Source: Arsenicibacter rosenii
GTDB taxonomy: Bacteria; Bacteroidota; Bacteroidia; Cytophagales; Spirosomataceae
Direction: 5' to 3'
DNA: 64,000 nucleotides
NCBI RefSeq assembly: GCF_001870735.1
Contig: NZ_MORL01000001.1
Coordinates: 372,001-436,000 of the forward strand
Shown here: positions 34,927-45,600 of the stretch, piece by piece
Position numbering within the stretch: position 1 is the first letter of the stretch
Layout of the letters: every line of letters begins with the position of its first letter
The notes under the pieces: generated by a model
The model's input: the letters and a program-made list of their open reading frames with translations, nothing else
Database searches by the model: none
Told to the model about the DNA's origin: nothing
Translations under genes and position numbers: made by a program

Positions 34927-35706
34927 TTAATAGAATTTTTTACCGGCCGCTTTGAAGGCCTGAACATCTTCTTTGGTAGGGAAAGTAAAATAGGTCATCT
35001 GAGAGGCATCGTTTTTCTGTAACTGATAATTTCCTGAATGGATTTTATCAATTGCCTCCAGGATAGCGTCCATGCCCATCTTTTTGGTAACATGAATCAG
35101 CTCTTCCTGCGACATATTTCCGATCTCAACCGGATTCTGTACCAGAATCGGGCCGCTGTCAATGCCTTCATCCACAAAAAAGACCGATACACCGGTGCGT
35201 TTTTCGTTGTGGCGTAACACCCAGAACGAAGGCATCAGCCCACGGTATTTGGGCAGCAGGGCCGTATGGAGGTTGATGCACCCGTGTGTGGCCGTATCCA
35301 GCAGTTTCTGCCGGAAAATCTGATTGCCGGCAATAGACACCAGCAAGTCCGGCTGATAGGCTTTGATCTTCGCCAGATTTTCGTCCTTGTTGATATTCCC
35401 CTCAATCTGAATCAGCGGAATCTTAAACCCTTCCAGCACTTTACGGACATTGTTCCGCGGGTCGAGCTTCGACTTGACAAACTTGACGCCATAGCGGACG
35501 AAAAACGGCAATCCGAAGATGTCGAGCGTCTTTTTCATCTTATCCGTAAAACTTTCCCGTTTCCCGAAAGGCGATACATCGAAGACAACCGTCGCCACAA
35601 CTTCTGCATAGGGAGGCAGGTGCTTGACGAGGTAATCAATGTTGCGGGCCAGGTAAAAAGGATCGTCCTGGGTCAGAAATACAAGGCGCATTTTTTTGTC
35701 GTTCAT
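34927..35706 (-). CDS. Formyltransferase-family protein (formyl-THF dependent, sugar-modifying candidate)
   Basis: The 259-residue protein contains the formyltransferase core with GCINLHTALLPKYRGLMPSFWVL, which gives the catalytic Asn-His pair. GVSVFFVDEGIDSGPILVQ gives the catalytic Asp. It is shorter than methionyl-tRNA formyltransferase (about 310 residues) and lacks that enzyme's C-terminal domain. The long N-terminal part (MRLVFLTQDDPFYLARNIDYL) differs too. With the deacetylase downstream, a role in N-formylating an amino sugar is plausible but unproven. Confidence 0.82.
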   Translation of the reverse strand: MNDKKMRLVFLTQDDPFYLARNIDYLVKHLPPYAEVVATVVFDVSPFGKRESFTDKMKKTLDIFGLPFFVRYGVKFVKSKLDPRNNVRKVLEGFKIPLIQIEGNINKDENLAKIKAYQPDLLVSIAGNQIFRQKLLDTATHGCINLHTALLPKYRGLMPSFWVLRHNEKRTGVSVFFVDEGIDSGPILVQNPVEIGNMSQEELIHVTKKMGMDAILEAIDKIHSGNYQLQKNDASQMTYFTFPTKEDVQAFKAAGKKFY

Positions 35707-35730
35707 GCTATCAGGAAATATAGGTTAATG

Positions 35731-38568
35731 CTAATAAATCAGTATATGTCGCCGGATTAGTTGTCCGGATGTGGTATGAAGGTTAACAATGTATCGGCCG
35801 GCTGCGGCCTGATCCAGAGCAATTGAGAGATTACGGGCCGCTTTTTGCTGTCCGGTTAGCAGTACACGACCATCGATGGTATAGACCTCAAAGCCCGTAA
35901 AGATAGGCTGATCGTGTTCGACCTGCAAGAGCTGACCGGTCCGGACCGGATTCGGATATACCCGCAGGCTGCCGGTCAGGTCTTCGACGCCGAGAATGAG
36001 CGGCAGCGACCGGGCAATGTTGCTGTATGCCGACCCCCCGGCCGAGTTAACGGCGCGTACGCGGAAACTGTATAACGTAGCTTCGGTCAACCCGCTGCTG
36101 ATATACGTGGTTGAATTCGGAGGTACGGTGGCTATTTTCTGAAATTCACCGGAGCCGCTGCTTAGTTCAATGTCGTAGCCGGTTTCGTTCACGGCATTAT
36201 CCGTCCAGACCAGTGAAATGCTGGTTGGGGTAAACGCCCCGGCTGTCAGGCTGGTTGGTGGTGCAGGCAGCGTCGCAGGGGTCGTAACCGTAAGGGTATT
36301 GCTATAGGGAGATGTTCCTGCAACATTCACCGCCCGGACCCGGAACAGGTAGGTTGTGGTTTCGGTCAGGCCCGATAGGGTCAGGCTCGTCGTATTGGCC
36401 GGTAGTGAGGCGACCCGCGTAAAAGACTGTCCCGGAGAAGCCTGCTCCACCTCGTAGGCCGTTTCATTGAAGGCCGCGTCCTGCCAGGCAAGGGTCAGGC
36501 TTGAAGGGGCTGCCCCCACAGTGGTCAGGCTGCCGGGTTGCAGCGGCACTGAGACCGGAGTCGTTACGGAAAGGGTGTTGCTCCACGCGGATGCTCCTGC
36601 TGGGTTTACTGCCCGGACCCGGAAAAAATAAGTTGTATTTTCGGTTAGATTACCGGCAATATAGGCAGTTGCTCCGGCCGGCAGCGCGGCAACACGGGTA
36701 AAACTCTGGCCTGTGCTACTCTGCTCAATCTCATAACCGGTTTCATTGAAAGCGCGGTCTGCCCACGTTAAGTTAACACTGTTAGAAAATACAGTGGTGG
36801 CCATAAGGTTTTGAGGCTGAAGGGGAATAGAAGCGGGGGTGGCGGCCGTAGCCATGTTGGTATAGCCAGAGGCACCTGCACTGTTTACCGCCCGGATCCG
36901 GAATGAATAAACGGTTTGTTCGGCTAAGCCGGTCATCTGAAAGGACGTACTGTTGGCGGCGGCGGTAGCTACCTGGCGGAAAGAGCCGTCGGGCTGTTGT
37001 TGCTCAATCTCAAAACCAGCTTCATTGTCGGCGTTGTCCTGCCAGTTGAGGGTAATCCCGTTCGGAGAACCAGCCGAAGCAACGAGGTTAGCCGGTGCGG
37101 CCGGTGGTGTCACAATAACCGGTGCGGCATCAATCGCCACCTTCGAAAAGCTGAAGGCCCGCATCCCGCGGCTGTTTTTCAGGTAGGGGCCCTGATAGAA
37201 CAGCAATTCGGCGGTACTGTAATACGGAGGCAGGTAGGTAACGGTTTTTGCAGACTGCGGCGAGGCCAGGGTCAGGATAATCCGGTTGCCTTCTGCCCGG
37301 CCGTTTCTGACCAGCCCGGGTTGTTCGTCGAGGTAGATAAAGTCGGTCATCCGGCGGTTGACCTGATTTCCCGTCAACGGATTGTAAATGGTTGTATCCT
37401 GTGGCCAGACCATTTGCATGTCATTGTCGAACGTCAGCGTCAGTTCATCCCGGCGTTCGTTGTAGGCGATTTTTTTAATGTCGGGTGAATTGATTTGCCG
37501 CGTGTCTGCCGATCCGTAAATGTCGCGGGCAATCAGCCGGAACTGTTCAAACGCCAGCTGCTTATTAGCACGGGGTTCGTAATGCAGCCCGTCGTAGCCG
37601 ACCGCTCCGACGGTGGCAATGGCCGCCAGATTTGGAAACAACTGAGGGGCCCGGCGCTGGAAATCGCGCAGATCTCCCGCACCGGTAACTGCCGGGGTCA
37701 TGATGTTAATCTGGCCGATATAAATTTTAGGGTTCTGCCCGAAGTCTTCGCGCAGTTGATTATAGAACGTCCGGAATTTTTCGGCATAACCGGCCGGTTC
37801 ACCCCCTGCTTCGTTTTCGCCTTGTTTATAAATAATGGCTTTCACCTTATCGGCCACCCCGGCCCACTGTGCACGGTACAGTAAACTACCGTAGTAATTA
37901 CTGTAATCGGCATGATTGGACGGTGTCCGGTTACCAAGTTCCAGAATACTGGCTCCACCGATGCCGCCATTGATCACCAGCGTCGGGATACCATACTGCT
38001 GTAAAATCTGCCGCTGAATTTCCATACCCAGCATGCCGACGCTGCCAAACGGTTCACGGGCGGTATACCAGCGCATTTCGGCCGGGATATTGGTTGAGCC
38101 ATAGGGATAGGTAACGTTCCGGAGCAGCCGGTCGTCGAGCTGGTAGTCGTCGAGACCAGCGAGGCCAAGTGCATTAGACTGCCCGTACAGGATATAGACA
38201 TCCCCGCAGACGATCCGTTTCCGTTCAGTGACCAGGACAGACTCATTCCCGCGACGGGCATAGACCTGAATCGTATATTCAACGGGTTCAGCCTGGATAA
38301 CCACGGGAATGCGGAACTGACTGCCACCGCCGTCCGGGACTGACTGACTGGCTGATTTCCAGAAGACCCCTTCTTTCAGGACGGATACTTCGATTTGCTG
38401 GTAACCCGCCTCATTAAGCTGGCCGCTGATAATAACTTCTGCCTGATTTTGTTCATTGCGAGGATACAATTGCAGGTCTTTAGGCAACTGGGTGAAAGAT
38501 ACGGAAGGTTGGGCCAGCACCGAAAAAGTACTAAACGCCAGCCACAGAAAAAGTAAACGTGTACACAT
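35731..38568 (-). CDS. T9SS-exported SGNH esterase (sialate O-acetylesterase-like) with four FN3 repeats
   Basis: The 945-residue protein has a signal peptide (1-19) and a beta-rich N-domain. The SGNH hydrolase has GQSN at 129-132 (Ser131), GGIGG at 201-205, QGENE at 249-253 and the catalytic pair in YDGLHY (Asp326, His329). Four fibronectin III repeats of about 91 residues follow (about 489-579, 580-672, 673-763, 764-855). A type IX sorting domain ends it (VYPNPVRTGQLLQV to GQLIRRHILIY). It probably removes O-acetyl groups from an external glycan at the cell surface. The FN3 repeats are near-copies, so this DNA is internally repetitive. Confidence 0.9.
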   Translation of the reverse strand: MCTRLLFLWLAFSTFSVLAQPSVSFTQLPKDLQLYPRNEQNQAEVIISGQLNEAGYQQIEVSVLKEGVFWKSASQSVPDGGGSQFRIPVVIQAEPVEYTIQVYARRGNESVLVTERKRIVCGDVYILYGQSNALGLAGLDDYQLDDRLLRNVTYPYGSTNIPAEMRWYTAREPFGSVGMLGMEIQRQILQQYGIPTLVINGGIGGASILELGNRTPSNHADYSNYYGSLLYRAQWAGVADKVKAIIYKQGENEAGGEPAGYAEKFRTFYNQLREDFGQNPKIYIGQINIMTPAVTGAGDLRDFQRRAPQLFPNLAAIATVGAVGYDGLHYEPRANKQLAFEQFRLIARDIYGSADTRQINSPDIKKIAYNERRDELTLTFDNDMQMVWPQDTTIYNPLTGNQVNRRMTDFIYLDEQPGLVRNGRAEGNRIILTLASPQSAKTVTYLPPYYSTAELLFYQGPYLKNSRGMRAFSFSKVAIDAAPVIVTPPAAPANLVASAGSPNGITLNWQDNADNEAGFEIEQQQPDGSFRQVATAAANSTSFQMTGLAEQTVYSFRIRAVNSAGASGYTNMATAATPASIPLQPQNLMATTVFSNSVNLTWADRAFNETGYEIEQSSTGQSFTRVAALPAGATAYIAGNLTENTTYFFRVRAVNPAGASAWSNTLSVTTPVSVPLQPGSLTTVGAAPSSLTLAWQDAAFNETAYEVEQASPGQSFTRVASLPANTTSLTLSGLTETTTYLFRVRAVNVAGTSPYSNTLTVTTPATLPAPPTSLTAGAFTPTSISLVWTDNAVNETGYDIELSSGSGEFQKIATVPPNSTTYISSGLTEATLYSFRVRAVNSAGGSAYSNIARSLPLILGVEDLTGSLRVYPNPVRTGQLLQVEHDQPIFTGFEVYTIDGRVLLTGQQKAARNLSIALDQAAAGRYIVNLHTTSGQLIRRHILIY

Positions 38569-38695
38569 TTAACGGGTCAGATAGTTTTCAGGTTTACGGC
38601 AACTTTGGTGATTTAACAGGCCTTGCCGAAAAATCAATATTTTGGTGAATTCTGGCCGGAATCGAGACAACATTTCTTAATTCTTAAAAAAATGA

Positions 38696-38703
38696 TAATT
38701 TTG
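38696..38703 (+). promoter_or_regulatory. Promoter -7 element for the 38814-41081 glycosyltransferase genes
   Basis: TAATTTTG matches TAnnTTTG exactly. TTTC at 38673-38676, 19 nt upstream, differs from TTTG by one base. Transcription would start near 38710, so the leader includes the hairpin at 38714-38750. Confidence 0.5.
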
Positions 38704-38713
38704 CCCGTCTTCC

Positions 38714-38750
38714 GGCTTGAAAATCGAGGCAAAATAATGATTTTCCAGCC
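38714..38750 (+). repeat. Hairpin in the leader of the 38814 gene
   Basis: The arms GGCTTGAAAATC (38714-38725) and GATTTTCCAGCC (38739-38750) pair over 12 positions with one mismatch, around a 13-nt loop. It lies 64 nt before the start codon and has no T-tract after it on the plus strand. It could affect mRNA stability or translation. Confidence 0.45.
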
Positions 38751-38813
38751 GTATTGACCAAAAATATTATTCTAGGTGTTGCGAAAATAATACAAAAACG
38801 CCCACCGGCATCT

Positions 38814-39731
38814 ATGACCGACCTGTCCGTCATCATCCTCACCTTTAATGAGGAAAAACATATAGGCCGTTGCCTGAAAAGCCTGCTGCCGTTTACCGAT
38901 AAAATCTTTATTGTCGATTCGTTCTCGACGGACCGGACAGTAGAGATTGCCCGTTCGTTAGGAGCGGTGGTTGTTCAGAATCCGTGGGTGACCTACGCCA
39001 CGCAGTTCAATTTTGGTATTGATAACCTGCCGTTCCAGACAACCTGGATTCTGCGGATGGATGCCGACGAATACATTACTTCCGAACTGGCGCAGGAAAT
39101 CCAGCAGAAACTACCGGGTTTACCCGACGACGTCAGCGGGATTTATATCAAACGCCGGGTACTCTTCATGGATCGCTGGATTAAGCATGGCGGTTATTAC
39201 CCGATCTGGCTGATGCGGTTCTGGCGGCGCGGGCAGGGTATCTGCGAGCAGACCTGGATGGATGAACACATTAAGCTCACCCGGGGACGTCCTGTCCGGT
39301 TTGATCACGATGTTGTTGATCATAATCTCAATAACCTGACCTGGTGGACACAGAAGCATAATAACTACGCCATTCGGGAGGTCATTGACTTGCTCAATAT
39401 AAAGTACAATTTCACGGATGCGGAGCGGGTAGAGCCGCGGCTGATCGGCGGTACCCGCGATGAGATGAAGCGTTACCTGAAGGTGAAGTATGCCTCCCTG
39501 CCCTTATTTACGCGACCCTTTATGTACTTCTTCTACCGCTATTTTATCGGGCTGGGATTTCTGGACGGACGGCGGGGGCTGGTCTGGCACTTTCTGCAGG
39601 GCTTGTGGTACCGTTTTCTGGTAGATGCAAAAATGCTGGAAGTATACCGCCACGCAGGGCATAATAAGGAAGCCATCATTGAATTCTTTTTAACCGAATA
39701 TGGAAAAGACTTACGGGCAGGACCAAGATAG
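38814..39731 (+). CDS. GT2-family glycosyltransferase (WaaE/KdtX-like)
   Basis: The 305-residue protein opens MTDLSVIILTFNEEKHIGRCLKSLLPFTDKIFIVDSFSTDRTVEIARSLG. The E-E-K-H-I and VDSFSTD pattern is typical of the WaaE/KdtX branch of GT2, whose members add sugars to the LPS inner core. The metal-binding acidic residues are in WILRMDADEYIT at about residue 78. A TTG at 38754 would add 20 residues, but the ATG at 38814 matches the family start. It overlaps the next gene by 32 nt. An LPS-core role is a family-level inference. Confidence 0.88.
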   Translation: MTDLSVIILTFNEEKHIGRCLKSLLPFTDKIFIVDSFSTDRTVEIARSLGAVVVQNPWVTYATQFNFGIDNLPFQTTWILRMDADEYITSELAQEIQQKLPGLPDDVSGIYIKRRVLFMDRWIKHGGYYPIWLMRFWRRGQGICEQTWMDEHIKLTRGRPVRFDHDVVDHNLNNLTWWTQKHNNYAIREVIDLLNIKYNFTDAERVEPRLIGGTRDEMKRYLKVKYASLPLFTRPFMYFFYRYFIGLGFLDGRRGLVWHFLQGLWYRFLVDAKMLEVYRHAGHNKEAIIEFFLTEYGKDLRAGPR

Positions 39732-40299
39732 TTTTTCTGCTGGTAAACAAAGAGTTACGGATTTGTCCCGGTTCAATAACAGCTGGTATCAGCCAGGGCC
39801 GCGCTGGAAAGTGCTGCTCTGGTTTATGGCCAACTCGCTGGTATTAAAAAACTATTTACCCATTCCGGTATTTATAAAAATAAAGGTAATGCAACTGTTT
39901 GGCGCAAAAATAGGTCATCATGTAATGATTAAGCCAAACGTCAATGTAAAGTACCCGTGGTTTCTCGACATTGGTAATTACGTCTGGATCGGAGAGGGTG
40001 TCTGGATCGATAACTTTTCGATGGTCACCATTCAAGACAACGCGTGCCTTTCTCAGGGAGCCATGCTGTTGACCGGCAACCATAATTACCAGTTATCGAC
40101 GTTCGATCTGATGCCAAAGCCAATCACCATTGAAGAAGGAGCATGGGTAGGTGCGCAGACCGTTGTTTGTCCGGGGGTTGTCTGTAAAAGTCACTCCGTA
40201 CTGGCAGTAGGTTCTGTGGCGACCCGTTCGCTGGAACCGTATGGCGTATACCAGGGTAACCCCGCAAATTTTGTGCGAAAAAGAGAAATTAAGGCGTGA
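39700..40299 (+). CDS. Hexapeptide acetyltransferase (WcaF-like)
   Basis: The 199-residue left-handed beta-helix protein contains IGHHVMIKPNVNVKYPWFLDIGNYVWIGEGVWIDNFSMVTIQDNACLSQGAMLLTGNHNYQ. The histidine in TGNHNY is the usual catalytic residue. GAWVGAQTVVCPGVVCKSHSVLAVGSVATRSLEPYGVYQGNPA is the C-terminal coil typical of WcaF-type colanic acid acetyltransferases. It overlaps the GT2 genes on both sides (32 nt and 4 nt), so the three are translationally coupled. It probably O-acetylates a sugar of the repeat unit. Confidence 0.9.
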   Translation: MEKTYGQDQDSFSAGKQRVTDLSRFNNSWYQPGPRWKVLLWFMANSLVLKNYLPIPVFIKIKVMQLFGAKIGHHVMIKPNVNVKYPWFLDIGNYVWIGEGVWIDNFSMVTIQDNACLSQGAMLLTGNHNYQLSTFDLMPKPITIEEGAWVGAQTVVCPGVVCKSHSVLAVGSVATRSLEPYGVYQGNPANFVRKREIKA

Positions 40300-41081
40300 A
40301 AGTTAGCATAATCACAGTCGTATACAACGGTGTTCAAACCATAAAGGATACAATAGAGTCAATTTTGGCCCAAACGTACCCTGAAATCGAATATATCATT
40401 ATCGACGGCGGATCGAAAGATGGTACCGTCGAACTGATCAAAAGTTACGGCACGCGGATTGCTCAATTTGTATCAGAACCGGACAAGGGGCTGTATGATG
40501 CCATGAACAAAGGCATACAGCGGGCTACCGGTGAGGTGATTGGGCTGCTGAATGCCGATGATTTTTACCGGCATCAGGATGTGATCAGCCACGTTGTTGA
40601 GACCTTTGAGCGGACCAAAAGCGATGCCGTTTACGGGGATATGCTTTATGTGGACCGGAATGATGTGTACAATGTCCGTCGTTATTTCCGGTCGGGCACG
40701 TATTCGTCGGGCGCTTTTCTGTGGGGATGGATGCCGGGACATCTTTCGTTTTTTGCGAAGAAGAAACTGTACGATCAGTACGGACTGTTCCGCCTTGACC
40801 TGAAAAGTGCAGCTGATTACGAACTGATGTTACGCTTTATTCACAAGCATAAAATAACGCTGAGCTATATGGACGAAACCACCATTGTAATGCGTGAAGG
40901 TGGGGTGAGTAACGGAAGTTTGAAAAACTGGTTACGGGGAAATATGGAGGACCGTAAGGCATGGGAACTGAATGGCTTGAAACCTTTTCCGTTTACCCTG
41001 TTTTTTAAGCCTTTGCGAAAGTTGCCGCAGCTGATACTGAAAGAAAAGAAAAATGCATTCACCTATCCGTTAAATAAATGA
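40296..41081 (+). CDS. GT2-family glycosyltransferase (WcaA-like)
   Basis: The 261-residue inverting GT-A protein starts MKVSIITVVYNGVQTIKDTIESILAQTYPEIEYIIIDGGSKDGTVELI. A metal-site block GLLNADDFYRHQDVISH lies at about residue 90. The start codon is GTG at 40296, sharing bases with the upstream TGA stop (GTGA), so translation is probably coupled. SAADYELMLRFIHKHKITLSYMDETTIVMREGGVSNGS is a common C-terminal segment of colanic-acid-type transferases. Donor unknown. Confidence 0.9.
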   Translation: MKVSIITVVYNGVQTIKDTIESILAQTYPEIEYIIIDGGSKDGTVELIKSYGTRIAQFVSEPDKGLYDAMNKGIQRATGEVIGLLNADDFYRHQDVISHVVETFERTKSDAVYGDMLYVDRNDVYNVRRYFRSGTYSSGAFLWGWMPGHLSFFAKKKLYDQYGLFRLDLKSAADYELMLRFIHKHKITLSYMDETTIVMREGGVSNGSLKNWLRGNMEDRKAWELNGLKPFPFTLFFKPLRKLPQLILKEKKNAFTYPLNK

Positions 41082-41105
41082 ACCCGTCATTTGATCGGTA
41101 TGTCA

Positions 41106-41135
41106 TTGGTGTTTACCGGAATAATGTAAATTTTG
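41106..41135 (+). promoter_or_regulatory. Possible promoter for the WecA-like gene
   Basis: TTG at 41106-41108, an 18-nt spacer and TAAATTTTG at 41127-41135 resemble the Bacteroidota promoter. The -7 element has one extra base between TA and TTTG. Confidence is low. Confidence 0.35.
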
Positions 41136-41179
41136 ATCACGTTTTCTAACCTGCCTGACTCTTATTAACTACTATTTCT

Positions 41180-42400
41180 ATGAACCTGGAATTACTCATC
41201 GCCTTCATCAAAAATAAGTTCAACGAAGAACTGTTTACGATAGGCTTATACCAGTGTTTACTGTCTTTCCTGGTGGCCTGTTTTGTGTCAATAATTTCCA
41301 TTCCGGTTGTGATTAAAATCTCGGAACTGAAATCTTTGATGGACAAGCCGGGAGAACGCCGTTCACATACAACGCCGACGCCGACATTCGGTGGTATTGC
41401 CATCTTCGCTGCGGTCTTAATCAGCTATTTCCTGTGGCCCAGCATAGATCAGACAGATATCTACCGTACGAACCTGTCAATCGTCGGCATGACCATTCTG
41501 TTTTTTGTTGGCATTAAGGATGACCTTGTTAATGTAGACCCGAATAAGAAAATCTTTTTTCAGGTACTATCGGCGATGATCCTGATTTTCTTCGGCGATC
41601 TGAAAGTCGATTATCTGTACGGAATTATGGGGTTTCATCATATTGAGCAGGTGATCAGTGTGTTATTAACCTGTTTTATTTTTATTGCACTGACAAATGC
41701 CATTAACCTCATTGACGGCATCGACGGACTGGCGGGAGGGATTGCTACAATTGCGAGTGCGACTTTCGGAGGCTGGTTTTTGTTGACAAATCACTTTGCG
41801 ATGGCCTGTCTGGCGTTTTCGCTGTCAGGAGCTTTGATTGGTTTTCTGCGATTCAACTTCTCGAAAACCAGTAAAATCTTCATGGGCGATACCGGTTCGC
41901 TGATTCTCGGGTTCATGCTGTCGTTCTTTGCCGTACGCTTCATTAACCTGAACGCGTCGTACCGTTTCGAGCCAACTGCTTTTTTCAATGCACCGATCAT
42001 TGCCATTGTGATTCTGATCGTACCGATTTTTGATACATTGCGCGTATTCCTGGTACGTATTCTGGCCGGGCGTTCACCGTTTGCGGCAGACCGGAATCAC
42101 ATGCACCATATTCTGCTGGACAATGGCCTGAACCATGCATCAGCTACGATGCTGCTTTGTGCGGTATCCTTGTTCAACACCATTATGTTTTTCATGTTGC
42201 ACCGGAATATTACCAATACACAGTCATTGCTTGTACTGGCAGCGTTATTTATGCTATACATGATGGTCAGCTTTATGCTGAAAATGCGGGCTTTGTATAT
42301 TTCAACCCATCCACGCCGTCGACGTGCTGTTCTGCGACGCGAATTCTTTAGTGCATTTACCGGCCGTGAGGGCAGTAAACGCCTGATTGACTGGTTATGA
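41180..42400 (+). CDS. Undecaprenyl-phosphate sugar-1-phosphate transferase (WecA/TagO/MraY family)
   Basis: This polytopic inner-membrane enzyme links a sugar-1-phosphate, commonly GlcNAc-1-P, to undecaprenyl phosphate and so starts a polysaccharide. The 406-residue protein has about ten or eleven helices. Conserved cytoplasmic loops are present: DKPGERRSHTTPTPTFGGIAI, the acidic DDLVNVDPNKK, NAINLIDGIDGLAGGIA, FMGDTGSLILGF and the histidine-rich DRNHMHHILLDNGLNH. It is the only initiating transferase seen in the window, so it may supply both polysaccharide clusters. A clear terminator follows. Confidence 0.9.
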   Translation: MNLELLIAFIKNKFNEELFTIGLYQCLLSFLVACFVSIISIPVVIKISELKSLMDKPGERRSHTTPTPTFGGIAIFAAVLISYFLWPSIDQTDIYRTNLSIVGMTILFFVGIKDDLVNVDPNKKIFFQVLSAMILIFFGDLKVDYLYGIMGFHHIEQVISVLLTCFIFIALTNAINLIDGIDGLAGGIATIASATFGGWFLLTNHFAMACLAFSLSGALIGFLRFNFSKTSKIFMGDTGSLILGFMLSFFAVRFINLNASYRFEPTAFFNAPIIAIVILIVPIFDTLRVFLVRILAGRSPFAADRNHMHHILLDNGLNHASATMLLCAVSLFNTIMFFMLHRNITNTQSLLVLAALFMLYMMVSFMLKMRALYISTHPRRRRAVLRREFFSAFTGREGSKRLIDWL

Positions 42401-42427
42401 TCTATAATCTGAATAAACTATTGCCTG

Positions 42428-42457
42428 AGGCAGCTTCTTAAAGAGCTGCCTTTTTTG
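42428..42457 (+). terminator. Rho-independent terminator after the WecA-like gene
   Basis: GGCAGCT (42429-42435) pairs with AGCTGCC (42444-42450), with an extra A-T pair outside and further partial pairing in the loop. TTTTTT follows at 42451-42456. It ends 27-57 nt after the stop codon. Confidence 0.85.
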
Positions 42458-42612
42458 TTGCCAGTATCCGGTTAGAATCCGATGATTTATTGATTAAACG
42501 CACACGGAAGAATAATAAATGGAGTAACGGTGGATAAATAATACCAATTTAACTCTATAATAATTTGGCTTCGGGAAGGATATAGGATAAATTTATTTGG
42601 TATAAAGCCTGA

Positions 42613-45600
42613 ATGAATCGTACCTGTATCTTTTCACTTTATTTTATGATTTTACGTATAGAATTAAGTTTCAGAGTAATAACGAAGCTGTATACCGTCA
42701 TAAGTTTAATTTTTTGCAGTTATTTTTCGTTTGCTCAACCGTCTACACCGGCCCTGACCTTAACTCCTGCGACTTTAACCGGATTCACAACCGAACAGGG
42801 AAGACCCTCTGCGCCCAAAGCCTATACCTTACAAGCCGCAAATCTACGGGACTCGCTTCGTTTGTTTGCCTCGGCCGGTTATGAGATAAGTCCCAATGGG
42901 TCGTTCTATGGCCCAACCCTAAGCCTGCCCCCATCGACCGAATCCGCAATTATTATTGTAAGGATGACTGGCTTGTTTACCGGTGTCAATAATGGAGCCA
43001 TAACCCACACAAGTACGGGTTTACTGACAAGATCACTCGGTTTATCCGGTACCGTTACCGTCTATACGGGAATAGCCGGTATTGCAGAAGTAAGAATGGC
43101 GGGCTTAAATAAAGAGGCGTTGATTCAGGGAATCGTTACCGTTAGCCGACAGTTCGACAACGGGCAGATTCTATATGTACAGGACAAAACCGGGGGGATG
43201 GCCTTATTTGTGCCGGCCACGAATGCCGCTCTGTTTGCTCAGGTTCAGACCAGTATCCGGATCGGTAATGAAATTAAGACCCTCGGTGTGACAGGGTATC
43301 AGAAAGGAGTATTCGGGCTAACCGGCATCTCCAGCCTGTCTGTTATAAATGCAGCGGCTTCGGAGCCGGAGCCAAAGCTCATAACCATTTCGCAGATGGG
43401 AGATCCTGAAATCCTTGGCCAGTTAGTTCGGCTTGATAGCTGTTTAGTGACAGACACACGGCCGGCTTTTGTTCCTGAAACTGACTTTACCATCAGAGAC
43501 ACCACGAATAATACCGGAAAATTCAGAATCAGGACCGGGGTTAATGATGTCATAAATTCCCTCAAACCAACACGTAAATTTACGCTCACAGGAATTCTGG
43601 ACGGATACGATCTGGATGATGAAACCGAAAACGGTTCGGCGGGCAACCGGCTTTATCCGCGGTTTCAGAAAGATATTCAGGGAACTACGGAATTGGCCCG
43701 GTCGGATGGCGGAATAACCAACCGTGATCAGACACTGGAACTGGCAACGTGGAATACAGACAGTCTTGGCGCTGTTTTACAGGGACCGGTTTTCAGTGGA
43801 GCAGATGATGTCCGGCAGCAGGCAAACGCGGGTAGCCTCATCCGGTATCTGAATGCGGATATTCTGGTACTGACCGGGGTGTCAGATCCGGTTATGCTGA
43901 CCGCTATTGGGGCGCAGGTGAGTGATGCATTAAGCCAGACATATGCTGCGGTATGTGCCCAGAGCAGTTACTATACGGCTGAGAACCCACGGGTATGTTT
44001 TCTGTATAAAACAGCTCTGTTTACCACTCCGCCCGCTGTATCGGTAGTTTCTGCCAGTATGGTTACGACAGACTGGGATGGCGGACGTTTTCCGGTCGTT
44101 CTGACAGGAAATGCCAAACTAAACGGACTATCCCGCCGGATTAATGTTGTCGGCATTCATGCCCACGAAGGAGCAACGGTCACTGATTTTTCAGTCCGTC
44201 AGCGGGCCGCGACACAACTGAAAGCCTATCTGGACAGCCGGTCAACAGAGGCCATTTTCGTGGCCGGTGAGTTTGGCGATGATATGCTGACGTCCATTGC
44301 CTCCCCGAACCCTTCACCCTATGCGGGCCTGTTGAGTGGTACCGGCAGTTTTTCGGCCGCTACAAGGGGGCTGTCTGCCAACCGGCTGACAACGTCCTTA
44401 TCCGCTGACCGTATGACCAGTCATATACTGATGTCTGATGAACTTTACGGGAACTATATTCCCGGGACCGCAGCAACCTTATCTCCGGATGCCATCGTGC
44501 CGGAATATCTGGCAAATGTGGCAGACTGGGGGATGAGTACATCCGGTTATCTGCCGGTTATGGCGCGTTTCAGTCTGGCAACGCCGGGTTCACTGACCGC
44601 AACCCTGGTCGGGACGTCAACAATTTGTGGGGAGAATACGGCCCCGCTACAGGTGAACATTGCGGGTGGTGTTGCCCCATATCAGCTGGTTATTCACAAT
44701 GGCACCAGCACCACAACGATTACGAATTATACCAGCGGCGCAAAAATTCCGTTAAGTCTGACCAGTACCACAAGCTATACTCTGGTTTCGGTCAGTGATG
44801 CATTGAGTATAACGGCAGGAACCCTCTCCGGAACAGCTACCGTAACGGTAATTCCGAATGTACGTCCGGTAAGCGTTACCATCAGCCCGGCCAGTACATC
44901 CTACTGTCAGGGGAAAACGGTTTCCTTAAGTGCGGTGGTTAACAGCGGGCAGTTACCGCTCAGGTATCAGTGGAATTCAGGGGATATAACACCGGTTATT
45001 GCAGCCAGCGCGACGGGAACGTATCAGCTGACTGTTATTGACGGGCTAGGCTGTACAGGGATTGCATCGATGAGTACTACGGTAAACACAATACCGGATT
45101 TATCGACATTCGGGGCTTCCGTGTCAGCCTTGTGTACGGCGACCGGCCAGGTGACAACGTTTACGGCGAATATCGGCAATCTGGCCACAACCGCAAGCTA
45201 TACACTGGGAAGTGTAACCGGGTCTGTTTCCGGAACGATCGCCGGCTCAGGGCAGTATGAGCAGTTTATGGCTATCACCAGAAGCGCAGCATACACATTA
45301 ACCGTTGGTACCCCGCAAGGTTGTACGGCAACGGCTACACAGAGTATTTCGCTGAATGCGTCTCCCTCAATCTTTAATTTTGCGGCTACACCAAGCTGTT
45401 CCGGACGACCATCGACTTTTACCGCCCTGGTGAGCGGGCTGACAGGAGGTTATAGCTATACACTGACAGACGGAGTATCAAACGTTTTTGGCACAGGCTC
45501 GGCTGCTACACCTTTTAATGCCGTGCTGGTGCCGGCCGCTACGAGTACATACAGCTTAATTGTGGCTAATCAGAATTGTACGGCACAGTCAAGTACACTG

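Noticed and set aside
36000-37110. CRISPR-like or tandem DNA repeats
   Set aside because: The repetition comes from four FN3-coding units in one open frame; unit length of about 275 bp and coding periodicity exclude CRISPR.
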